DNA of 64,000 bases, taken from assembly GCA_022497155.1 (NCBI GenBank), contig MU385748.1, positions 124,001 through 188,000 on the forward strand. The letters are read 5' to 3'. Under the pieces are notes generated by a model that saw nothing but the letters and a program-made list of their open reading frames with translations, was not told the DNA's origin and did not search any database. The position numbers were made by a program, and so were the translations under genes. Below are positions 1 to 11,722 of the stretch, piece by piece (positions within the stretch are counted from its first letter, which is position 1; each line of letters opens with the position of its first letter). The stretch comes from Whalleya microplaca. Taxonomy: Eukaryota > Ascomycota > Sordariomycetes > Xylariales > Xylariaceae.

Positions 1-7
1 GGCGGTT

Positions 8-886
8 ATGTCTGCGACTACAAAATCCACCAACGCCTACGTTGTCTACTCCACCCAGGTGGGTGCAAGAACAGCTCTCAAGGCATTGAACGGCACCGTG
101 ATCCTCGATCGACACATGCGCGCGGATAGTGTGGCACATCCTTCCCCTGTCAACAACCGACGATGTGTCTTTGTAGGCAATCTAGAGTTTGTCGACGACG
201 AGACGGTCCTAAACACCAATTCAGGGGGAGAGACTACGACCAAGAAGCGCACAAAGGTTCCCGCGGACGTTGAAGAGGGATTATGGCGGACTTTTGGCCA
301 GCACGCTGGCAAGGTAGAGAGTGTGCGAGTACCTCGAGACCCGAAGACACGTGTAAGCAAAGGCTTCGCCTATGTTCAGTTCTACGATGCCAATGATGTC
401 GAATCGGCACTTTTACTAGACGGCAAGAAATTCCCTCCCATGTTGCCGCGTGCGCTGCGTGTATCTCGCGCCAAGGATCCGCGGAAGACCGCTCTTGCCA
501 TGGAGCGTGCCACGAAGGCAAGGCTGGAAATCGCAGGCGCTAGTGACAGCAAGTCGAAGAGCACAAAACACAAGCCGAAAGTCACTCCCGAACAGCAGTC
601 TCAAGTCGGCAGGGCTTCGAGGCTACTAGGACGAGGTGGTGCAGCGAGGCAACGCCGTGAACTCAAGGGCGAGGGCCGACGGCCCAGAGAAAGGAAAGAG
701 GGTGTGTTGAACGGAGGTATGAAGACTCCGGAACAGATCGTCTTCGAGGGTCGCAGAGCAAGCGCGACTGACGGCAAGCCGAGAGACTTGAAGTTCAAGA
801 CGAAGGGGAAGAAGGTCATAGCCAAGGGAAAGCCGAAGGGTAGAGGAGCGAAGCGGGCGGCGGAATGGAGGAAGAAGGCCACATAG
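8..886 (+). CDS. NOP12: Nop12-like nucleolar RRM protein, 5' end cut by window
   Basis: RNA-binding protein of the Nop12 type, which in yeast works in the nucleolus in large-subunit pre-rRNA processing. The visible 292 residues begin with what looks like the end of a first RRM (residues ~10-40, with an ALNGT motif). A full RRM follows, with RNP2 CVFVGNLEF (~res 53-61) and RNP1 KGFAYVQF (~118-125). The tail is very basic ([19 protein letters not shown]), typical of nucleolar proteins. An acidic/charged insert ([11 protein letters not shown]) sits between RNP2 and the next helix, as in fungal Nop12. The ATG at position 8 lies only 7 bases from the window edge and the frame is still open there, so the true start is probably upstream. 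The stop is TAG at 884-886. Family assignment is from motif and tail resemblance; another two-RRM nucleolar protein is possible. Confidence 0.8.
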   Translation: MSATTKSTNAYVVYSTQVGARTALKALNGTVILDRHMRADSVAHPSPVNNRRCVFVGNLEFVDDETVLNTNSGGETTTKKRTKVPADVEEGLWRTFGQHAGKVESVRVPRDPKTRVSKGFAYVQFYDANDVESALLLDGKKFPPMLPRALRVSRAKDPRKTALAMERATKARLEIAGASDSKSKSTKHKPKVTPEQQSQVGRASRLLGRGGAARQRRELKGEGRRPRERKEGVLNGGMKTPEQIVFEGRRASATDGKPRDLKFKTKGKKVIAKGKPKGRGAKRAAEWRKKAT

Positions 887-2076
887 TAGCAAGACGATGA
901 GGGCGTTTATTAATGTAAATAAGCAGTTTGATGCTTTCCAACTGGATCGTCTTGATACCCAGAATATACAGACATACAGAAAGTATGTATATAGGTACTT
1001 GCTATGGTTCATTCTCGAGGTCGCCTCCTCACCTGTGGGCGCATGAGGAATGCATTGTTGCACTGGTGCTTTTATCTGGCCACAGGTACCCATCCAATGG
1101 AAACGCATCCCATCTGTCAGAACCTGTTTCATTAGCTGTGGCTTGCTTCAATGCTCGAACTGGGTTACCTGCAGGGTCGGAAGAGGCAAGACCCCGGTCG
1201 TGTCGGCCGGTTCGTAGGCGGTGAGAGGCTCGTTTGCATTAGCCGCAGGCGTAGTTACCGGCAGCCTGTTAAGACATAAGTATTCAAGTCTAGCTCTGTA
1301 TATATTGTCGAAGCAGTTTCGCAGGCGTCGGTATGGATATCAGAGCTGAAGAGGTACCTGTTTGCTAACACTTCGACGTTCGTCAATCTGCCCCTCCATT
1401 GCAAGTGAGAGCACCAACCCCGGCAGCCTCCACTACACCAAATCCATCAATTGAACAACCCCTGGAAAAGTCACGACCTCCCCCCTCAATGCTAATAAAT
1501 AGCTAGGTTTTATGTACAACCAGAGGGGTACTTGATGTGAACTTTAGGCACGCCGCTTTAAGCCTACCTGTGTAGACACCTTAACCCATGATGGGGGAAG
1601 AAGTGAAAATAAAGTATAAAGATATGTTGATGATACTCAAAATATCACTTGAATATCACGTGGAATCTATCAGTATTATAAATTCAGCAAATAAAGAATA
1701 ATCGCATGAATGTCACATGGTGCACCAAGTGAATGCTTGTGATATTGCAACAATAATGGAAAGCCTCGAATGTCCCGGGACCTATGGCCCTTCATTGGTG
1801 GTATTACCTTATACTGTCGGGCAAACATGGCAGTCATGACTATGATTGAAAAGAAAGAGAGGCAATAGGTGCGCAGCTGGAAAACATACTCCACACAATC
1901 TGATCATTTCCATTCAATGAATAGGCTCGAGCATTCACTGGCTGAGTCACACGGGCAGCAGAACGGGCAGCAGTGACTAGACTACCTACCGACACTTGGT
2001 CTACAAGTGTTGACCATCTTATAAAAACCTACACAACAACGATTAGAGTCAAACAAGCCGACGAGTAAAGCCAGCA
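887..2076. other. intergenic, no gene seen
   Basis: About 1.2 kb between the Nop12-like gene and the F-box gene. Short open frames here have no recognisable domain. A TATA-like stretch (TTATAAAAACC, ~2020-2030) lies about 50 bases before the next ATG and fits a promoter for the F-box gene. Confidence 0.5.
2020..2030 (+). promoter_or_regulatory. TATA-like box before F-box gene
   Basis: TTATAAAAACC about 50 bases upstream of the ATG at 2077, followed by a CA/AAC-rich leader. This is a plausible core promoter, inferred from sequence and position only. Confidence 0.35.
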
Positions 2077-3586
2077 ATGCCTCAACTTACGAGTCTCCCG
2101 TGCGAAGTTATCGCTATCATTCTTGGGGACCTTGACAATCTCCAGGACCTCATGCCAGTTCTTCTCTCCTGCCGCCATGTCCACTCATCATTCCTCGAGT
2201 CCAAGTCCCGCATACTGCGTACCATTGTTCAGCGCCAAGTCACCCCCGATCTACTGCCTTATTCGATGGCCGTAGCGGAAGCATATGAAGTATCGCGCCA
2301 GCCCGGACCGGTCACTGATGCCTGGGAAACGGCTGCTTTGGCCTCAGCCAAGAGAGTCCTCGACCCTCTTTTCAACGAGCCGTCTCAGCTAGCGAGCCAG
2401 CTGCGCAGCTTACCGGCCGACCGTGTTATCAAGATGGGGCTTATGCACAATATGGTCACCCGCTGGGCGAACGACTTCGCCGCTGATGCGTGGAGTCTTC
2501 TCGGAACGAACCCAGGTGTGTCCGCCAGTGCCTTGGGTAGCCTGTCTCTTTCGCCGACTGAGCACTTCATGTTTCGCCGTGCTTTTTATCTGATGGAGCT
2601 GTTTATCACCCTCTTCCCCGGCATTGACGAAAAGCACGGCCACCACTTCTTCTCAGAGCTAGCCCCCTGGGAGATAGAGCAGCTTGTTTGCGTACACGAC
2701 TTTCTGGAGAAGAAGTTCCGTCAAGGTATGTAATCCCAACGTGCATATATATATATATATTGAGGGGCCATTCCTATTGGAATTCTCGTTGACGATTATA
2801 GCATCTCTCGAGTTCATGATGCATGATGTCGGTTTTTGGAAACTCGGTGTCGACTATCTCAGTCTTGGCTCGGATAATGATTGTGTGCAAGACTGGGTAA
2901 GTCATGCTTCTCATTGCTTCCAGCCACATAACTAACAGGCAAAACAGCTAAGCCAAGGTCTTGAATTCGTCGATCGGATAGCGAACGAAGAGAACTACGA
3001 AAGGAAGCGGGACCTTCTGTGGAAGACAATCATTTCCGACAGCAGTAGGAAACTGTACATTCAGTCTTCGCTCATGGACGCGCTGTGGGGCAGAAACAAC
3101 TTCGGATCTCTCGCAGAGTACAGGGAGCACAAGATGGAAGCAAAGACCCCAAGACACGCTCTCTACAACCACGATGTAAATGCAGGCCCGCGCACTACGT
3201 GGGTGTGGCTTGTCAACCATGAAGAGGACTCGTTTACACATTCTTCTTCCAGGCAGCCAGGTCTTGATTCTGCGGGCCTCAAGGAACAAGGCTACGTGAT
3301 GTGGGACCTGGACCGGATTCGACGTTACGATCTGTTGCGCATGTTCGAGACGACTCCGGAAATGTCCAGCCACTCGCTCGAGGATGACGATGATGCTTGC
3401 GATGAGTCTTTGGCGTCCTGCGATGAGCGCCAGGAGATATGGTTGAGAGGCGGCTCTGGTTACTGGAGCGAAGGCGATTATAGCAGGATAGTGTGGGGAG
3501 AGGGTGGAAATCCGGGGGTACCATTTGATTCCTCGCATATTACCATAGGTAGTAGTTTTACTTTACCTGGGCAGTTTGTTACCTAG
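2077..3586 (+). CDS. F-box domain protein (hypothetical), 3 exons
   Basis: Predicted 460-residue protein from exons 2077-2725, 2802-2896 and 2948-3586. Introns are GTATGT..TAG (76 nt, containing an AT microsatellite) and GTAAGT..CAG (51 nt, branch ACTAAC); phases close exactly. The N-terminus (LTSLPCEVIAIILGDLDNL, then LLSCRHVHSSF) has the F-box pattern: LP-E-I, a hydrophobic run, then a C-R helix. F-box proteins recruit substrates to SCF ubiquitin ligases through Skp1. The remaining ~400 residues have no motif I recognise and resemble lineage-specific fungal F-box proteins; the central part has an acidic run (LEDDDDACDES). A second F-box gene lies 4 kb downstream on the other strand. The start is chosen because the F-box begins within 10 residues and the context (AGCAATGCC) is acceptable. 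Confidence 0.8.
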
Positions 3587-3812
3587 GTAGGTAGAATTTA
3601 TATCTACATACATTGTCAGGATATGTGATCCATTGATGTATTGTGTTGTTGTTGTTGTTAAGGTCTAGGCTAGTACTAACAGTGGGTACGATAGGAATAC
3701 ATGGTGTGCAGGGATCACGTGACATACATGTAAACCGTATGTAAAGTTCATAGTTGCTTAGTTATGTTGTCAATACCGGGTTACCTTAGGTAGGTGCTAG
3801 GTACGTACGTAT

Positions 3813-4279
3813 AATCCACAGGGATTATAAACGTTATTTTTCTATTTCTCCATACACCTTACTACTATTGGCTGCATCACTTAATTATGTACCGTACTCT
3901 ATAATTTATATGTGATTTTATATATTGGATAATCCATTTTATCGCTATTTACCTCCTAAGCTTTATAGCGCTGCTTATAGCTATATACCCCCTAAAATCT
4001 GGCAATATAATAAACCACGCTTCCTAAATAGCCTTTTATAGCGCCTGCAACTCTTTAAGTATTAATTATTTAATTGACAGTTATTTTTAAAATAGTTTTT
4101 TATTTAAAGCCACTCGTTTCTTAATACTTAAAGGTTATAACCACTATATTTTAGATATATATATCCTTATATAAATTATATGGTATAATACATGGTCAAA
4201 GGATGCAGCCAATAGCAGCAACATATATGGAGTTATGTGGGGGCAACTTAAGAAATAACGTTTATAATCCCTGTGGATT
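3813..4279. mobile_element. MITE-like element, 467 bp with inverted termini
   Basis: The 26 bases at 3813-3838 (AATCCACAGGG..CGTTATT) recur perfectly as reverse complement at 4254-4279. A further matching pair lies inside them (CTATTGGCTGCATC at 3865-3878 and its reverse complement at 4202-4215), so each arm is about 65-80 bp with a diverged middle. The interior is strongly AT-rich with no open frame. The flanking bases resemble each other (GTAT before, GTAC after), so a short target duplication is possible but not proven. Long inverted termini, small size and no coding capacity are the signature of a non-autonomous DNA transposon. The superfamily cannot be assigned. Confidence 0.75.
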
Positions 4280-4620
4280 GTACATACCTAGGTACGGAAT
4301 AAGCTCCAGCATCAACGGCGGTCGCGTCAGCAAAAGCGGCGGACGTGCTAAACCTGATCTGTCAACCCTGCCCCACGCCGATGTACCTCGTTCATGTACC
4401 TAAAAGCTATAACCTCAATTGACGGTAGCTGCGCGGGCATCTCTTCCCTCTCCACACAAAAGCAACACCCACACCTCCTTTTTTATTACTTCTCTTCCGT
4501 TCAACCACCAGCGCTGTGCGCCTACCGCCTACCGCCGACTTGTCTCATCTCCTCCAGACCGGACTACAATCTCAGTATCGCCGTATTGCAAATCCACAGA
4601 TTTGATACTACGGTTCCATC
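4280..4620. other. alpha-tubulin upstream region
   Basis: About 340 bases between the MITE-like element and the tubulin ATG, with pyrimidine-rich stretches (e.g. CTCTTCCCTCTCC and TTTTTTATTACTTCTCTTCC) typical of strongly expressed fungal promoters. No separate gene is seen. The element therefore sits within ~350 bp of the tubulin start. Confidence 0.4.
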
Positions 4621-6389
4621 ATGAAGGGCGAGGTATGTCGGGTGCTTGTCTGCTTTGTATATACGTCACGGAATACCGTCACGCAATGCTGTTACCACGC
4701 TAGCTACCGTGTCTATTCAATTGCCCTTCCAATGGCTTGCGTAGTGCAGTGAAGCTTCACATGACGCTAGCTGGGTACCAGCTCTTTCTAGATATCCATA
4801 CCACAACACAATATTTTGAGTCTCTAGCTTACCATTGGTTTCGATCAGATCCTCCACCTTCACCTGGGCCAGGCTGGCACCCAGCTCGGTAACAGCGCCT
4901 GGGAGCTGTAGGTTGCCTCGCTCACCGCTTTGTTGTGAAGATGCCATACTGACCACCGCGCCCCAGGTACCTCCTCGAGCACGGTCTCGGAGCCGATGGT
5001 CGCCCAGACCCCAATGCGAAGGACGTCCTTGACGGCGGTTCTTTCGAGACCTTCTTCACCGAGACGAGCAGTGGCAAACATGTGCCCCGGTCCATCTTCG
5101 TGGACTTAGACCCTTCGCCCATTGACGAGATCCGCACTGGCGGTTACCGCCAGCTCTTCCACCCCGAGCTTCTGATCAGCGGAAAGGAGGATGCCGCCAA
5201 CAACTATGCCCGTGGTCACTACACCATTGGCAAGGAGATGGTCGACAGCTGCCTGGACCGAATCCGACGTGTTGCAGGTACGCGCTTTGTGTCTGAACAG
5301 ACTGCGAAATACCTTGCCGGACTTAGCTGACATCTTTGCCAGACAACTGCAACTCGCTTCAAGGTTTCCTGATCTTCCACTCGTTTGGCGGTGGTACTGG
5401 TTCTGGTTTCGGTGCTCTCCTCCTCGAGCGTCTTTCCACTGAGTACGGCAAGAAGTGCAAGCTCGAGTTCGCGGTCTACCCAGCACCCCGGGTGTCTACT
5501 GCCGTCGTCGAGCCCTACAATGCGGTTCTGTCTACCCACAGCACTATTGAGAACTCGGACTGTACCTTCCTGGTCGACAACGAGGCCGTTTACGACATCT
5601 GCAGACGTAACCTTGACATTCCTCGTCCTAGCTACGAGCACCTAAACCGCCTGATTGCTCAGGTTGTCAGCTCTATCACCTCTTCCTTACGGTTCGATGG
5701 TGCTCTGAACGTGGATCTGAACGAGTTCCAGACTAACTTAGTCCCGTACCCGCGTATTCACTACCCTCTGATCAGCTATGCACCTGTTGTGTCAGCCGCC
5801 AAGAGTGCTCATGAGAGCTTCAAGGTTCACGACCTGACCTTCCAGTGTATGTTACCTCAAAGCTTTTCCTTGTCAGACGAACAGGAATTCACTAACGCAA
5901 TTCACAGGCTTTGAGCCCAACAACCAGATGGTGGTCTGCGATCCTCGGAATGGCAAGTACATGGCTGTCGCTCTCCTGTACCGTGGTGACGTCGTTCCCC
6001 GCGACTGCAATTCCGCCATTGCCGCCCTCAAGGCCAAGGCCTCCTTCAACCTGGTTGAGTGGTGCCCGACTGGTTTCAAGCTAGGCATCAACTACCAGAA
6101 GCCGATGGCCGTGCCTACCGCGTCCCCGTCCGACGGCGGTCTTGCGTCTGTCGACCGATCTGTCTCCATGTTGTCCAACACGACTGCGATCGCCGAGGCC
6201 TGGTCCCGTCTGGACTACAAGTTCGACCTCATGTACAGCAAGCGTGCCTTTGTCCACTGGTACGTTGGTGAGGGTATGGAGGAAGGCGAGTTCTCCGAGG
6301 CCCGCGAGGATCTTGCTGCCCTTGAGAAGGACTACGAGGAGGTTGCGGCTGACAGCCTGGAGGCGGACGAGACTGAGGCCGAGTACTAG
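4621..6389 (+). CDS. TUB1: alpha-tubulin, 5 exons
   Basis: Alpha subunit of the tubulin heterodimer; binds GTP and polymerises into microtubules. Exons are 4621-4632, 4849-4907, 4967-5277, 5343-5846 and 5908-6389, giving 455 residues, close to the family's ~450. The first exon is only 12 nt (MKGE) and is followed by a 216-nt intron. Visible hallmarks are [14 protein letters not shown] near the N-terminus, the tubulin signature GGGTGSG (~res 147-153), [28 protein letters not shown], and an acidic tail ending in tyrosine (EAEY), the detyrosination-type end. The donor of exon 2 is placed so that CT|G TAC restores the conserved L-Y. Filamentous ascomycetes often carry two alpha-tubulin genes, and this could be either. 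A T-run (6811-6823) lies in the downstream region. Confidence 0.97.
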
Positions 6390-7664
6390 ACAGCTTGCTC
6401 GGTTGTGTCAATGTGAAATACCCCCAACACATCCTAGGTTCTTTTTCTCCATCCATCGACACCTATTCCCTCCCCCCTGGTTACTATACACAAGCGTATT
6501 CCTCGTACATGAGTTGTCCTGTTTCGTCGTGGTTCTTGTTTGGCAAGAAAACACACTTCACCTGACCACCCCCTTTTTGTTACTGTTGTCGTTGTTGGGA
6601 CCACCAATGATTAGTAGAAGACAGAAGGATTTGTTTTGCGTGGATATCCAGCCGGTTTCTTCTTCATCTTGTAACTTGCAAGCAAGCCCCTTTTGGCCTC
6701 GGATTGCTCTTCCAGCTTTCCAGGTTTCAATGTGGTTAGTAGTAGGGCTACGCTACTACATTGGAAGGAAGGACGAAAAAACAATTTGAGTCGATGGGCT
6801 TGGGCTTCTTTTTTTTTTTTTTCTGTAGATAGCTAGCTAGCTGTGATGCGATCTGGCAGATAGAGACAAACGATGGATGGGCTTAAGAAAAATGAAAAGA
6901 CCTATTTTCCCCCTGATTATATCCCTAGCCATACGGAATAGGTGGTTATATACATATGTACGTTCTTGCGGTGGAGTTGAATTGCCCGGATCATGTGGTA
7001 GAACTCCACCAATATCAGTAGCGATCAACTCAGCCCGTGTGAGTCACGCGGGATGGGATAAGAGGGGCGGTTCGAGACCGGTCTTGGTTGAGACTTGCAA
7101 ATGGATGGGCTACCAACACGGATGCCAGCACGGATAGATTATCTACCAATGGCGTTATTCGGAACCGAACTTATCTCGTCTGCATATACATAGGTAGCAG
7201 CCCAAGTATGTATGTATGTGTGTATTCACATACATAAATATGGATACCCCCCTACATAAACACCTACCGGACCTGGAACACGTTTTCGTTTACATTTACT
7301 TCTCTATCAAAAAATAAAGGTGTCTTGAAACTCTGCTTTACTTATCAAGTAAACCGAATAATAGCGCGGCTTGGCTTCTATGCATTATCTACGGGCTCAT
7401 TAATATACGGAAGGGGGTATTACAAGATACATACTACTGGCTTACCACCCGCAGCCACAAATCCCCATCATGGCGAGCATCAAGAGAGCTGATAGGTATC
7501 CTCATCATAGCGCTACACATGCATATGCAAGTAATAAGCTCTAGCTCAGCACGCCACCACCCACGCGCGCACACGGGTTCTTCTCGTGTGTCCACCCATC
7601 CCATCCAGCGTCACGAATGGATGGTTAACACTCACCCATTCCAGTATCCGCGCACATTCACAAG
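6390..7664. other. convergent intergenic region
   Basis: About 1.3 kb between the tails of the alpha-tubulin gene (+) and the second F-box gene (-). It holds pyrimidine-rich 3'-UTR-like sequence, a T-tract at 6811-6823 and a GCTAGCTAGCT palindrome near 6832. No coding sequence is supported. Confidence 0.5.
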
Positions 7665-9402
7665 TCATTCGGCATCGGCGGGGGACAGGTGCCAGCCGTA
7701 GTACAGGGCGTAGAAGGGATCGACGTCCTCGCCGCCGGCCTGCTCCCGAAGCAGGTTCTTGGCGCGGAAGCCGGCGTACGTGTTGTCGGCGATGTCGTGC
7801 AGCGCGTCGAGCGTGAACGGGTTGCAGTTCGGGAACTGCCCGTCGATCGTGCGCTTCCACAGCGACGTCGGGTTGGCCTCCGCGGCCAGGTACGTTCGCG
7901 CGTCCCAGTCCTGCGATGCGGCGGCGGGGGATGGCCGCTCCCGGTCCGCGTACGCCCACGCGTGCGACGGGTCGTCGGGCCAGTACGCCACGGGCGTGCC
8001 GTCCGGGGCGTCCGGCTGCTTGATGCCGGTGGCGACCTCGACGAAGCGCTGCTCCAAGGTGCGCCCGAGGCCGCACGGGTCCGCCAGGTCGTGCGCCGGC
8101 GTGTGCAGGAGCTCCTCGCCGATGACGTACTGGTCGTAGCCGAGGTTGGTGGCGCGGCAGACGCGCAGCTGCGCCCCCATCTGCCGCAGACACGTCGCTA
8201 TCCACCTGTGCTGGAGGTCCGGGCGCACGTTCGGGAGGCCGACCCATAGCGTGTTGGTTATTTCCAGGCCGCCCGAGGGGCTGTGGACGGTCTTGAGGTA
8301 GACCCCGTCCAGGTAGAGCTCTCGCAGGGAACTGCAGAAGCATTTCAACATCCGCACTAGGCCGGAACCCATGACCTCTACGTGCCGTAGTTCCAAATAT
8401 GTCAGGTGTGGCAGAGACGATTTCGGCGGCTTGTGGATCGTAGGTATTGATCGGAATTGCCAGTCCTGGAGCGTGCAGTCTCTTTCCGATGAGGTCTTGA
8501 CATCCTTGAGGCGCTTCTCGTCCATGTCGAGGCCAATCAGACAGAGGCTCTCCAACTCCCCAGCCGTATGTATCATCTCCCATAGGCGATGGTGAAAGTC
8601 CATAGTGTGGGGTAGGTTTTTCTCCTGTCGCCGCACCGATAGGACCATGTGCTTCAGATCACGGAATACGTTGATGATATTCTGCACGTCCAGAGGGTTG
8701 TACCACAGGTTTCTAACCGTAGTGTCGGTCAGATTCTCTATCACGAGCGTTTTCAGGGGCTGTGATTCCTCGGGCCGGCTCGCCAGCGCCTTAAAAGTAT
8801 TTCCCAGTATCATCGTGGCGGCGCGGCAGTAACCCGGATAGACAAATACTATGTGAAAGGGTAAATTTATTCGCACGGCGGAAGCGTTCGGTACATGTTC
8901 AAGCATAGTCTCCAGCTTCTCACGGTATTCGAGCTCGCTGAAGGATTCTTCGTTCATGCGATAACGGTCGCGAAGTCGCGACACGAACGGAGCCATCGCG
9001 GGCAGGGGCTCGAAGAGCTGACTTAGAAAACTGACTTCGCCTGTGAGAAGGGTATAAGTGTATAAGTATTAGTCCTTGCCACCGAGGGGCCACCCGTCAC
9101 TAAAAGGAGCTTTGCAACATACGATCATCTCTCACTACCATCATATCTAGATACAAAGCTCGACACAGATGGCCTATTCGGCGAAGGGCATTCTCGTCCG
9201 GTGGCTTGAGGCCACAATGGACCTTGTCTAGCCGGGTGTACTCTAGTTGGAGCGTGCGGAGGGCATATGGCTTCAGGATGTCGTCGAACAGCTTGCAGGT
9301 GGTACGCAACTCCAAAAGCCGGTTCTTGTTGCCATAGAGAGAGATGACAGTGTAGTTGAGAATGGCGAGCAGGATCTCGGGAGGAAGCTTATCCATCTCC
9401 AA
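7665..9402 (-). CDS. F-box protein, possible LRR-type, 2 exons
   Basis: Predicted 551-residue protein on the minus strand: exon 1 9123-9402, exon 2 7665-9040. The 82-nt intron has donor GTATGT and acceptor CACAG, and C|GC restores Arg with the frame closed. The start MEMDKLPPEILLAILNY is an F-box N-terminus, followed by LRTTCKLFDDILKPYALRTL, the F-box helix pattern. The middle (~res 150-310) has leucine-rich strands such as LKTLVIENL, LESLCLIGLDM, LPHLTYLELRHVEV and LRELYLDGVYLK, consistent with degenerate leucine-rich repeats used to bind substrates. The C-terminal third is GC-rich, unlike the N-terminal part, which creates long false frames in other readings. Role inferred: substrate receptor of an SCF ubiquitin ligase; the substrate is unknown. 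Confidence 0.8.
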
Positions 9403-10710
9403 TGCTCGTCTTGAAACGGATAGTTCAATGCATTTAGATGTTTGGCGAAATTGACACCTAGGTTACCTAGGTTACCTAGGTAGAAAGTTGAAGTTGTAGT
9501 TGTAGTTGTAGTTGTAGTTGGAGCATGACGGTGGGTGTTTGTACAGATTCGAGATTAGAGATGCTGAGATGGCCAAGTCAAGTTACTAAAAAGTTACGGT
9601 ATGGTACAGCATTAGGTACCTAGCTGCCACATGCACCCCTGACGGTACTGTAAAATACCCTGGTCGCTTTAGTCTCTTATCTTAGCCCAATCGTCTTACA
9701 GGGATCTCCAACTTCACTCCAACTTCAACACACTGACGCATTTTCTCGCTTTCCTATTCCAGCAGTCTCACGAGCATACTAATCGTTAGGTACGTTGAGC
9801 TAGTGCTCAATCTCGCAAAGCTGCTTGTCTGTGTACTATAATCTGTGAGTTTCAAAAAGGCTATACTGCAAGTAAGTGCCGGGTAAAAAAAGTATTATAG
9901 TCATGTGCCTCTTGCGGATGACACTATCCAACTTGGAACTTGACGTGCCACTTACAAGCGTCCCTATAGTACGTATGTACCTCTGCCGTCGTGGCATATT
10001 GCTGCGAACACGCGTCTTGTTGTGGCTCAGTATGTGCCCAGAAACCTTGACGCCATCGCCAAAGGTCCAACATGCAAGCCCACTACCTATTTTGCCTATC
10101 TACTGCAGTATCATAGAAGCCACGTGATCTTGCAGGCGGCATGCCTCTATGTATGTCTCACAGAGTCAGGGGTGGATCGACGTCAGATTCATCTGGAAGA
10201 AAGGGCTGTGTCTCCCTAGGTACGCCTGTGTGGATGGGGGCTCAGGGGCCCGGTTCCTCCACGTACAACATTCCTGTGAGTCAATTCCATCTGTATTCGA
10301 ATCAGCAACCTGCTGGAAAGCTTAATACCGTTAAGGTTAGCCGTCTGTTCTAATCACACAGAGTTTGTCAGATGTCATTCTGAAGGCACGTTGCTGCCAT
10401 GGACTAGATACCTATATAACCTTTGTGTGTCATGCTGCTCAGCTTCGCCGTTGAACGTTTAAATTTTGTATCCCCTCGAGTATTCTTGCAAATGCCTCTG
10501 GGCGCCACCAGAATGAGACAGATCGGTCGTACGTGACTGAGATTCATCTCAGAGGGATACCTTGAATTGATTGTTGGACCTTGGTTGCTGGACCTTTCTC
10601 ACTCCCTAACGCCCTCTTCGTTGTCTTCTCTCTTACTTACTTGCTTTCTTTCTTTGGTTCTGTCCTTCTGTCTTTCTGCCTGTCCTGCATATCACGTAGC
10701 ATTCATCATT
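9403..10710. other. intergenic between divergent genes
   Basis: About 1.3 kb between the start of the F-box gene (-) and the start of the glycosyltransferase-like gene (+), so it probably holds both promoters. It contains a triple TTACCTAGG run (~9462-9480) followed by a GTTGTA microsatellite (~9490-9520). A pyrimidine-rich leader (TTCTCTCTTACTTACTTGC..) lies just before the ATG at 10711. No gene is recognised. Confidence 0.5.
9462..9521. repeat. TTACCTAGG and GTTGTA short tandem repeats
   Basis: Three back-to-back ACCTAGGTT units are followed after a few bases by about five GTTGTA hexamers. This is a simple-sequence repeat in intergenic DNA with no coding role. Confidence 0.8.
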
Positions 10711-11722
10711 ATGGCAATATCAACAGCAGCATCGAGGAGGTATGCTGAAATAGCCATTGTGGCCTTGGTCTTGATATGGTCTATCAAACTGTTTCTCTAT
10801 GAATATCACTCAGTAGGTAATTCCTCAAACCCAGAGTTTCATATCAGAACTAACCTCCTTACAGCTCACGCATCCTCTAAACCTCAGCCTTAACCTACCC
10901 ATACAGAAGTCCGCACGTCCTCTGATCCTATATGCCTACAAGGAGTCCGAGAACGCACGTCAAAACCTCGAGTTCTTCCTACATCAGGGTCTTCATGGAG
11001 CAGCGGACTTTATCTTCATCCTGAATGGCGAGACCGACGTCGCGGACTTGATTCCTAACAAAGACAACATCCAAGTCATCCGGCGGCCGAACGTGTGCTT
11101 CGACCTCGGGGCCTTCGGAGAGGTACTAAAGCAGGGCGACCTGTGGAAGAAGTACAAGCGCTTCATCACGATGAACGCAAGCCTGCGCGGTCCATTCTTA
11201 CCGTACTGGAGCAGCCAGTGCTGGAGCGACGCCTACCTCGACCGCGTCACCGAAGACGTCAAGCTGGTGGGCATGACGATCAACTGCGGCCCGAGCCCGC
11301 ACGTGCAGTCCATGATCTGGGCCACCGACAGCGTCGGCATGGAGCTGCTGCTCTACCCGCCGACCGAGGCCTCCCAAGAGGACAACTACGGCACCGCGAA
11401 CGACACCGTCGCGTTCGGCGGCTGCTACGAGGAGTTCCACCAGGCGATCCACGCCGAGGTCGGCGCCACCCGCGCGATCCAGAACGCCGGGTACGAGGTC
11501 GAGGCCATGATGTCCGCGTTCCAGGGCCAGGAGTACTTCGCCGAGTGCCCCCAGCACCCCATGGATTTGCTGTACGAGGGGCAGTACTTCGGCACCAGCA
11601 TCCACCCGTACGAGACTATCTTCTTCAAGGCGAATCGCGGCATTGCTCCTAACACGTTGGATCTGTTGACGCGTCTGCATCTGTCGAGTCATGAGGGTAG
11701 GAGCTGGGATCTATGCAAGTGA
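10711..11722 (+). CDS. membrane-anchored glycosyltransferase-like protein, 2 exons
   Basis: Predicted 319-residue protein from exons 10711-10812 and 10865-11722; the 52-nt intron has donor GTAGGT, branch CTAAC and acceptor ACAG, and phase 0 is kept. A single hydrophobic helix near the N-terminus (AEIAIVALVLIWSIKLFLY, ~res 13-31) after a short basic start predicts a type II (Golgi/ER) membrane protein. The lumenal part has ILYAYKESENARQN, FIFILNGE, NVCFDLGAFGEVL, FITMNASLRGP and LVGMTINCGP, a pattern I associate with a widespread fungal family of glycosyltransferase-fold proteins. No classical DXD is obvious. The sugar donor and acceptor are unknown. Without a search the function stays tentative; 'conserved fungal membrane protein' is the safe minimum. 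Confidence 0.7.

Noticed and set aside
7546..8583. 345-codon minus-strand open frame overlapping the second F-box gene
   Set aside because: It lies in another frame of the GC-rich part of the F-box exon, is full of Arg/Pro/Gly and lacks any domain; the F-box frame joins exon 1 by a clean intron.
11095..11692. Long open frames on both strands inside the glycosyltransferase-like gene
   Set aside because: Arg/Gly/Val-rich by-products of GC-rich third codon positions; no motifs.
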